Below, in pieces: positions 6,363 to 10,933 of a stretch of DNA of 10,933 bases; within the stretch, counting starts at the first letter, position 1; every line of letters starts with the position of its first letter. The translations under genes were made by a program, and so were the position numbers. This DNA is from PALSA-1004 sp046715035 (lineage in GTDB: Bacteria; Pseudomonadota; Gammaproteobacteria; Burkholderiales; SG8-41). The DNA lies in the NCBI GenBank assembly GCA_046715035.1, contig JBKJZR010000143.1:1-10933 (forward strand), given 5' to 3'. The notes beneath the pieces were generated by a model. It searched no databases and was not told the origin of the DNA. It saw only the letters and a list, made by a program, of their open reading frames with translations.

Positions 6363-7154
6363 ATGGACCAGAACTATTCGACGCGGTTTCCAAGCGTGCG
6401 TGACAGCGTGAGCGCCGAGGAATGGGAAACGCGCGTCAATCTCGCGGCGTGCTACCGTCTCGTCGACAAGTTCGACATGTCGGATCTCATCTACAACCAC
6501 ATCACCGCGCGCATTCCCGGGAGCGACGAGCATCTGCTGATCAATCTCTACGGGCTTCTTTACAAGGAAATTTCGGCCTCCAATCTGGTCAAGATCGACG
6601 TCGAGGGCAACATCCTTTGGAAGCCCGAAACCGACTACGGAATCAACAAATCGGGTTACGTCATCCACGGGGCGATACACAAAGCGCGGCCCGACATCAG
6701 TTGCGTCATCCATACCCATACGCGCGCCGGAATGGCGATCGGCTCGATCAAATCGGGTCTGCTGCCGATGACGCAGACCTCGATGCGCTTCGTCGATCAC
6801 ATCGGCTATCACGATTACGAGGGACCGGCGGTCGACCTGGAGGAGCGCGAGCGGCTGGTGCACGATCTCGGCGTGCACGACGCCATGATCCTGCGCAACC
6901 ATGGCCTGCTCACCTGCGGCGCCTCCATACAGCAGGCGTTCAATACGATGTATCAGCTGGAGTGGTCGTGCCGCGCGCAGGTGGATGCGATGGCCAGCCG
7001 CGATGAAATCATGCTGCCGCCGCGTGAAGTGCTCGAGCACACCGCGCATCTGTATCAGCCTGGGACGCGCCGTCCGTACGGCGTGCTCGAATGGCATGCG
7101 ATGTTGCGGCTGCTGGCGGCGGAGCCCGGTGGTTTCCCGCCGTATTACCAATGA
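6363..7154 (+). CDS. class II aldolase/adducin-domain protein
   Basis: This 263-residue cytoplasmic protein has the class II aldolase/adducin fold. Members cleave sugar phosphates or act as epimerases or decarboxylases using a bound divalent metal. The metal-site histidines are present: His117 and His119 in VIHTHT, and His180 in RNHGLLTCG. The segment NKSGYVIHGAIHKARPDI (95-112) places Gly98 where fuculose-phosphate aldolase has its catalytic Glu, so a classical aldol cleavage is doubtful. This Gly is common in the adducin-like bacterial branch. The in-frame ATG at 6318 has no ribosome site and lies only about 8 bases after the likely transcription start. The ATG at 6363 has GGA a few bases upstream and begins MDQNYST. 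The gene stands alone on the plus strand, divergent from the hydrolase operon. The substrate is unknown. Confidence 0.88.
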   Translation: MDQNYSTRFPSVRDSVSAEEWETRVNLAACYRLVDKFDMSDLIYNHITARIPGSDEHLLINLYGLLYKEISASNLVKIDVEGNILWKPETDYGINKSGYVIHGAIHKARPDISCVIHTHTRAGMAIGSIKSGLLPMTQTSMRFVDHIGYHDYEGPAVDLEERERLVHDLGVHDAMILRNHGLLTCGASIQQAFNTMYQLEWSCRAQVDAMASRDEIMLPPREVLEHTAHLYQPGTRRPYGVLEWHAMLRLLAAEPGGFPPYYQ

Positions 7155-7160
7155 GGCCTC

Positions 7161-7180
7161 GCGCCGGGATTCTCCCGCGC
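7161..7180 (+). terminator. hairpin just after the aldolase-like gene
   Basis: Seven bases after the stop, GCG-c-CGGGA pairs with TCCCG-CGC around a TTC loop, giving an 8-base-pair GC-rich stem with one bulged C. No T-run follows, so it would be a weak or Rho-assisted terminator, or an RNA-stabilising end. Confidence 0.3.
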
Positions 7181-7311
7181 ATCGCGGCAGCCCGTCGCAA
7201 ATATTCTCCGGCGTTTCTATCGCGGGTCGTCGCCACCGGACAATCCAGGGCATGCATAGCCGTTATTCGTTTGCCGCACCCATCACGGAGCACCCGGACG
7301 AGGAGGAAATG

Positions 7312-7401
7312 ATGACCCGATGCCCATACAAGGGCGGCGGGCGGGCAGGTGCCGGCGGCCTTGATCTTATCCGGGACTTGAATCTACCAAGCAGCCCGTA
7401 A
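7312..7401 (+). CDS. possible small ORF with strong ribosome binding site
   Basis: A perfect AGGAGG (7301-7306) lies 5 bases before an ATG at 7312 (another ATG is at 7309). The frame encodes MTRCPYKGGGRAGAGG and ends LPSSP with TAA at 7399-7401, 29 residues in all. It sits in the 229-base gap between the aldolase-like gene and the convergent dehydrogenase-fold gene, whose 3' end it overlaps by 18 bases. CPYKG recalls a DUF427 motif and PYKGGG the Bug receptors, but nothing else in it supports either family. It may be a real small protein, the stump of a lost gene, or chance. The rest of the gap (7181-7300) shows nothing I can name. Confidence 0.25.
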   Translation: MTRCPYKGGGRAGAGGLDLIRDLNLPSSP

Positions 7402-8559
7402 CACCTCGAGTATGTCCGCAGTGCCGCAGACGGGCCGGGGATTCTGGTGCAGGAACCAGTCGGCCGCCGCATCCGTCGCCAGCAGAGGAAGCACCTCTTC
7501 GGGGACGCCAGTATCGCGTAGCCGTTTCGGCAAGCCGATTTCGGCAAAGACCTTCTCTATCGCGCACGTCGCGACAGCCACGGTTGCCTCTGGGGAACCG
7601 GATACGGGTGCACCCAATGCCTCTGCAACGAGCGCTAATCGGTCGACAGTCGCCGGCGCGTTGAACCGCATTGCATGCGGCAGCAGTACGGCATTCGTGA
7701 TGCCATTGTCCAAATGGAAACGCGCCCCGACGCAATGGGCGAGCGCAGACGTCAAGCCCGTCGGCGCGTGATCGGTTCCCTGTCCAGCGAGCAGCGCACC
7801 CAGCATTAGCTGTCCCCGCGTCTCAGGGTTATCGGGATCGTGCGCCAACTTGCGCAGATTGGCTGCGAGAACTCGCAAGGCATGCAGTAGCAACGCGTCG
7901 GCAAGCGGGTCACGGCTGCGCGATTCGATGCCTTGCACGGCCATGCTGAACGCTTGCACCGCTGCTGCAGACGCGAGTTGGGGCGGCGCGGTCAGCGCCA
8001 GCGCCGGATGGATGAAGAGCGCGCTCGCGCGCGTTTTCGGATCAAAAAGCGCCAGTCGTTGCCCCAGCGCGGGGTCGAGCACTGCGCTGCCGGCTTTCGC
8101 GTATGCAGTCGTCGGCGTTGTCGCAACCACGAACTGCGGAAGCTTCGGCTGCTTGAGTTTGGGACTAAAGGGCGGCTTGCGGCTCGGAAACTGCGTGCAC
8201 AGCTCGCCTATGGGGCGTGCCTCAGCGAGAAGAATGCTCGACGCGCGCGCAGTCACGACGGCCGAGCCGCCACCGACCGCGATAACGGCGTCGGCTTTGA
8301 GCTTTCGCAGTAGCTCGGCACCTGCTAGCACTGCAGGAAGCGGGCTGTGCGCTTTGACGCCGTCAAAGACACCGGCATAGCGGTCGCCCAGCGCCTCGGA
8401 CACGAGCCGCACACCATCAGTTTGATGCGCGAGCGTCTGGCCGCAGAAGATCACTGCGCGGCTGCAAGCGAGCCGGTCGAGCTCGGCAGGCAACTGCTGT
8501 AGGCTGTCGGCGCCGTAGTAGATGCGAAAGGGAGGGCTGACGTGACGAAACGGTGTCAC
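7384..8559 (-). CDS. iron-containing alcohol dehydrogenase-fold protein with altered metal site
   Basis: This 391-residue protein is collinear with group III Fe-dependent alcohol dehydrogenases and maleylacetate reductases: an N-terminal NAD(P) domain with AVGGGSA (94-100), PTTAYAKAGSAVLDP (149-163), HPALALTAPP (184-193), then an all-helical domain. Aligned by eye to FucO, the four metal ligands Asp, His, His, His become Gln202, Met206, His275 (ALAHCVGA) and Asn285 (HLDNGITNAVLLPHAMRFN). The Asp and Lys of GGGSxxDxAK become Val102 and Arg105. The fold seems intact, with no stop or frameshift, so this looks like a diverged subfamily rather than decay. Metal-dependent hydride transfer is doubtful. 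It starts with GTG, has a weak ribosome site, and follows the MmgE/PrpD gene by 39 bases. A role on the same substrate is inferred from position only. Confidence 0.85.
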   Translation of the reverse strand: MTPFRHVSPPFRIYYGADSLQQLPAELDRLACSRAVIFCGQTLAHQTDGVRLVSEALGDRYAGVFDGVKAHSPLPAVLAGAELLRKLKADAVIAVGGGSAVVTARASSILLAEARPIGELCTQFPSRKPPFSPKLKQPKLPQFVVATTPTTAYAKAGSAVLDPALGQRLALFDPKTRASALFIHPALALTAPPQLASAAAVQAFSMAVQGIESRSRDPLADALLLHALRVLAANLRKLAHDPDNPETRGQLMLGALLAGQGTDHAPTGLTSALAHCVGARFHLDNGITNAVLLPHAMRFNAPATVDRLALVAEALGAPVSGSPEATVAVATCAIEKVFAEIGLPKRLRDTGVPEEVLPLLATDAAADWFLHQNPRPVCGTADILEVLRAAW

Positions 8560-8598
8560 GCGAGTGTATGAGCTTCGCTTAGCGTGCTGGGCACCACG

Positions 8599-10011
8599 TC
8601 AGCTCGCCACGGCGCCGGCGAGCGCATCCGCGAGCGGTTTCACGTCGGGCCGGCCGTCAATCTCCATGATTTGCTGCGCGAGCTCCGTTGCCTGCGATTC
8701 TGGCACCTTCGCGTAGCGCAGATTCGCTTTGAATTTGGCGAGCAGCTCCTCGTCGCTCAGAGCATGATCCGGATGCCCCTTGGCGATCGTCTGCTGTACT
8801 TCGCGCATGCCGAACGAACCGTACGCGCGCAGCGTGCAGCCGCCGACGTCGCGCTGCGCAGCGGCCGGATCGGCGGTGCAGCTGATCTTGCTGATCCAAT
8901 CGCGCAGCTTTGCCGACGGCGGTATTTCCTCCGCGAGCTGTCGCGGGGTCACCTCGCCGAAAGCGAGTGCGGCGGCGACCGTCCAGAAGACACTGAACTG
9001 CGCGGCCACGCGGCTCTTCGGCGTGCGGCGTTCCGATATGTCGCGCCCGACGACGTCGTGCGCCTGCGGGCCGATCACGAGCTCGATACGCGCGATTTTG
9101 TCGATTTCGCCGCCGAGTTGCGCGCGCAGCTCCAGCGCCGCGCTGATCGCTGGATGGGTAAGACGACACGTCGGATAAGGCTTGATGGAAAGACGATCGA
9201 ATTCCCATTGCGTGCCGAGGTCGCGCACCGCGCGCGCCGGGTCGAATGAGTCGTGCAGATACACGCGGCTCAAGCCGTCCTCGCCGGTGAGCGGGTGTTT
9301 GACGCCGTCGAGTCCGCCGCTCGCCATGAGCGCGGCTGTGATGGCATTGGCAGCGGCGAACCCCGGCTGCACGTGCTTGGTCGGCGCACCTTCGCGCGTC
9401 GACTGGTGATTGCCGCTGGCAAGGCAGTAGACGATACCGAAAGCATTGCGCAGCACGTCGGGGCGGTGATCGATGATGCGAGCGGCGGCCAAGGTTGCGC
9501 CGAAGTGTCCGAAGAGCGCCGTATAAATCCAGCCGCCTTCGACCAGATTGAGGCGCGTGGCTACCCCTAGCCGGCAGGTGAGCTCCACACCCAGCAGCAC
9601 GGCCTCGCAGAGCTCTTTGCCGCTCAGTTCGCCGCGCATGCCGGCGGCCGCAAATGCCGCCGGTATCGCTGCCGAGCCGGCGTGGAGCACCGCTTCGTCG
9701 TGGGTGTCGTCGAACTCGAGCACATGACCGAAGTAACCGTTACACAGCGCGGCGATGGTCGCCGGCACGCGCGGACCGCCGATCACGCGCGCGTCGGGCC
9801 TGCCACCGAAGTCGATCAGGACTTTGAGCCACGCCGGCAAGCCGGCGGCTGCGCGGCCCGCAACGGCTGCGCCGAGATAGTCGAGCAGTTCGCGTTTGAC
9901 ACTCGCGCGCGTCGATTGCGGCACCCGGTCCCAGCGCAACTGCTGCGACTGCTCGATGAACGCGTCGAGCGTGTGCTCGCGCGCTGCGATCCCGCGCAAA
10001 TCCGAACCCAT
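8599..10011 (-). CDS. MmgE/PrpD family protein
   Basis: This 470-residue cytoplasmic protein of the MmgE/PrpD fold groups with 2-methylcitrate dehydratase, cis-aconitate decarboxylase and iminodisuccinate epimerase. Landmarks are LDYLGAAVAG (43-52), the pocket segment EFDDTHDEAVLHAG (99-112) with Asp101, Asp102, His104 and His110, TKHVQPGFAA (211-220) and KPYPTCRLTHPAI (277-289). It is much less like E. coli PrpD than the other member in this window, so 2-methylcitrate is not the obvious substrate. An in-frame ATG at 10086 would add 25 residues, but it falls inside the end of the upstream receptor gene and lacks a good site. The ATG at 10011 has AAGGAG six bases upstream. The gene lies 32 bases after the Bug receptor and 39 bases before the dehydrogenase-fold gene, suggesting one operon. 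Confidence 0.92.
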   Translation of the reverse strand: MGSDLRGIAAREHTLDAFIEQSQQLRWDRVPQSTRASVKRELLDYLGAAVAGRAAAGLPAWLKVLIDFGGRPDARVIGGPRVPATIAALCNGYFGHVLEFDDTHDEAVLHAGSAAIPAAFAAAGMRGELSGKELCEAVLLGVELTCRLGVATRLNLVEGGWIYTALFGHFGATLAAARIIDHRPDVLRNAFGIVYCLASGNHQSTREGAPTKHVQPGFAAANAITAALMASGGLDGVKHPLTGEDGLSRVYLHDSFDPARAVRDLGTQWEFDRLSIKPYPTCRLTHPAISAALELRAQLGGEIDKIARIELVIGPQAHDVVGRDISERRTPKSRVAAQFSVFWTVAAALAFGEVTPRQLAEEIPPSAKLRDWISKISCTADPAAAQRDVGGCTLRAYGSFGMREVQQTIAKGHPDHALSDEELLAKFKANLRYAKVPESQATELAQQIMEIDGRPDVKPLADALAGAVAS

Positions 10012-10017
10012 GAGTTT

Positions 10018-10023
10018 CTCCTT
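10018..10023 (-). promoter_or_regulatory. Shine-Dalgarno site setting the MmgE/PrpD start
   Basis: AAGGAG on the minus strand lies six bases before the ATG at 10011. This fixes the start there rather than at 10086, which would overlap the upstream receptor gene by about 43 bases. Confidence 0.75.
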
Positions 10024-10043
10024 TATCGCTTCGGCGCTTCCTG

Positions 10044-10933
10044 CTACTCGGCGCGAATTGCTGCCTGCTTGGCGATACGACTCCACTTGCCGATGTCATT
10101 GACGATCAACCTCCCGAACGCTTCCGGAGTATCGACGACGGGTTCAGCGGCTTCCGCCGCTAGCCGTTTCGCCATCTCGGGGTCGCGCAGAATGGCGACG
10201 ATCTCGGCGTTGAGCTTGGTCACGATCGCGCTGGGAATCCCTGCAGGACCCAGCACGCCCCACCAGATGCTGCCGTCGTAACCTGGCACGCCGCCTTCCG
10301 CGATGGTGGCCACCTGAGGCAGAAGCGCCGAGCGCTTGGCGGAGCCGACACCGAGCGGCTTGAGTTTTCCCGAGCGAATGTGCGGCAACGCCTGAATCAA
10401 CGTGCCGAACACCACTTCGACCTGGCCGCTCATCACGTCGAGCATCGCGGGTCCGCCTCCTTTGTAGGGAATGTGCACGAGCTTGACACCCGCCAGAGCG
10501 TTGAACAGTTCGCCGCCGAAGTGATTGAAGCCGCCGACGCCGGACGACGCGTAGCGGACTTGTCCCGGCTTCGCCTTCGCAAGGGCGATCAGGTCCTTCA
10601 CCGAATTGACAGGAAGGCTGGGATTCGCCGCGATGACGTTCCCACCCGAGGCGATCAGGGAGATTGGTATCAGCGACTTGATCGGGTCGTACGGGAGCTT
10701 GTGTATGGCGGGGTTCATCGTATAGGTGGTCGACACGACGAGCAGTGTGTGGCCGTCCGCCGGCGCGCGCGCGGCGATCTCCGTGCCGATGATGCCGTCT
10801 GCGCCCGGCCGGTTGTCGACGATCGTCTGCTGGCCGAGCCGCTCGCTCATCTTCTGCGCGATAAAGCGGCCAAGGATATCGTTGCTGCCGCCGGGGGGGA
10901 ACGGTACGATCATGCGTATCGGCTTGGACGGAA
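10044..10933 (-). CDS. Bug/TctC-family periplasmic solute-binding receptor, N-terminus cut by window
   Basis: This second receptor of the tripartite tricarboxylate transporter class is open at the right window edge; about 295 residues are visible. Reading upstream of the Met codon at 10913 gives PSKPIR in frame. The protein therefore shows the family start PSKPIRMIVPFPPGGSND, and that Met is internal. The missing part should be the signal peptide and a few mature residues. Further signatures are DNRPGADGIIGTEIA, SSGVGGFNHFGGELF, HIPYKGGGPA and GSAKRSALLP, and it ends in IRAE. It is clearly homologous to the other receptor of this window but diverged, so this is not a recent duplication. It lies 32 bases upstream of the MmgE/PrpD gene on the same strand. 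The ligand is unknown and no permease genes are in view. Confidence 0.93.
   Translation of the reverse strand, partial: PSKPIRMIVPFPPGGSNDILGRFIAQKMSERLGQQTIVDNRPGADGIIGTEIAARAPADGHTLLVVSTTYTMNPAIHKLPYDPIKSLIPISLIASGGNVIAANPSLPVNSVKDLIALAKAKPGQVRYASSGVGGFNHFGGELFNALAGVKLVHIPYKGGGPAMLDVMSGQVEVVFGTLIQALPHIRSGKLKPLGVGSAKRSALLPQVATIAEGGVPGYDGSIWWGVLGPAGIPSAIVTKLNAEIVAILRDPEMAKRLAAEAAEPVVDTPEAFGRLIVNDIGKWSRIAKQAAIRAE

Noticed and set aside
6342..7253. 303-codon minus-strand frame opposite the aldolase-like gene
   Set aside because: It is an antisense shadow of a gene with clear metal-site motifs, and no family motif is seen.
7312..7340. CPYKG as a remnant of a DUF427 gene, or PYKGGG as a Bug gene remnant
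   Set aside because: The match is five or six residues only; flanking residues fit neither family in any frame.
10044..10913. Met codon at 10913 as the start of the second receptor
   Set aside because: The frame continues upstream as PSKPIR, the usual mature Bug N-terminus, so the gene is cut by the window edge and this Met is internal.
1..10933. CRISPR arrays, tRNA/rRNA genes, transposases, toxin-antitoxin or defence genes
   Set aside because: No regularly spaced repeats, cloverleaf or rRNA-like sequence, or matching protein motifs were seen on either strand.

Overview
The window looks like a piece of a GC-rich betaproteobacterial chromosome (Burkholderiales-like; this is inference from gene families and base composition). 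The clues are two Bug/TctC-type periplasmic solute receptors, two MmgE/PrpD-family enzymes and generic acyl-CoA catabolic genes. All are typical of the large accessory catabolic gene pools of that group. No rRNA, tRNA, CRISPR array, phage gene, transposase or origin is visible.

Layout from left to right. (1) Bases 1-1434, plus strand: the last 56 codons of an AMP-forming acyl-CoA synthetase, followed by an intact acyl-CoA dehydrogenase. (2) Bases 1455-2614, minus strand: a decayed DUF885 (predicted zinc peptidase-like) gene, joined by a GTGA overlap to an intact four-helix PsiE-family membrane protein. This patch is clearly more AT-rich than its surroundings. (3) Bases 2725-6197, minus strand: an apparent operon of alpha/beta hydrolase, Bug receptor and 2-methylcitrate dehydratase (PrpD). 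(4) Bases 6198-6362: a compact divergent promoter region with one sigma70-like promoter for each direction and an inverted repeat over the minus-strand -10 box. (5) Bases 6363-7154, plus strand: a class II aldolase/adducin-domain protein. (6) Bases 7384-10933, minus strand: a second apparent operon of Bug receptor (running off the right edge), MmgE/PrpD-family protein and an iron-alcohol-dehydrogenase-fold protein that has lost most metal ligands.

How the genes may work together: in both minus-strand operons a Bug receptor gene lies directly upstream of an MmgE/PrpD-type gene, with gaps of 22 and 32 bases. This suggests capture of a (tri)carboxylate-like solute outside the cell and its dehydration, hydration or isomerisation inside. 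The hydrolase, the aldolase-fold protein and the dehydrogenase-fold protein would be accessory steps. No TctA/TctB membrane components are present here, so the permease must be elsewhere. The actual substrates cannot be read from the sequence.

Most of the window is ordinary catabolic gene content. The best leads are the metal-ligand-poor Fe-ADH homologue, the repeated receptor-plus-PrpD module, the divergent control region, and the DUF885 pseudogene, whose individual lesions can be read base by base. I found no convincing new defence, mobile or RNA-based system.
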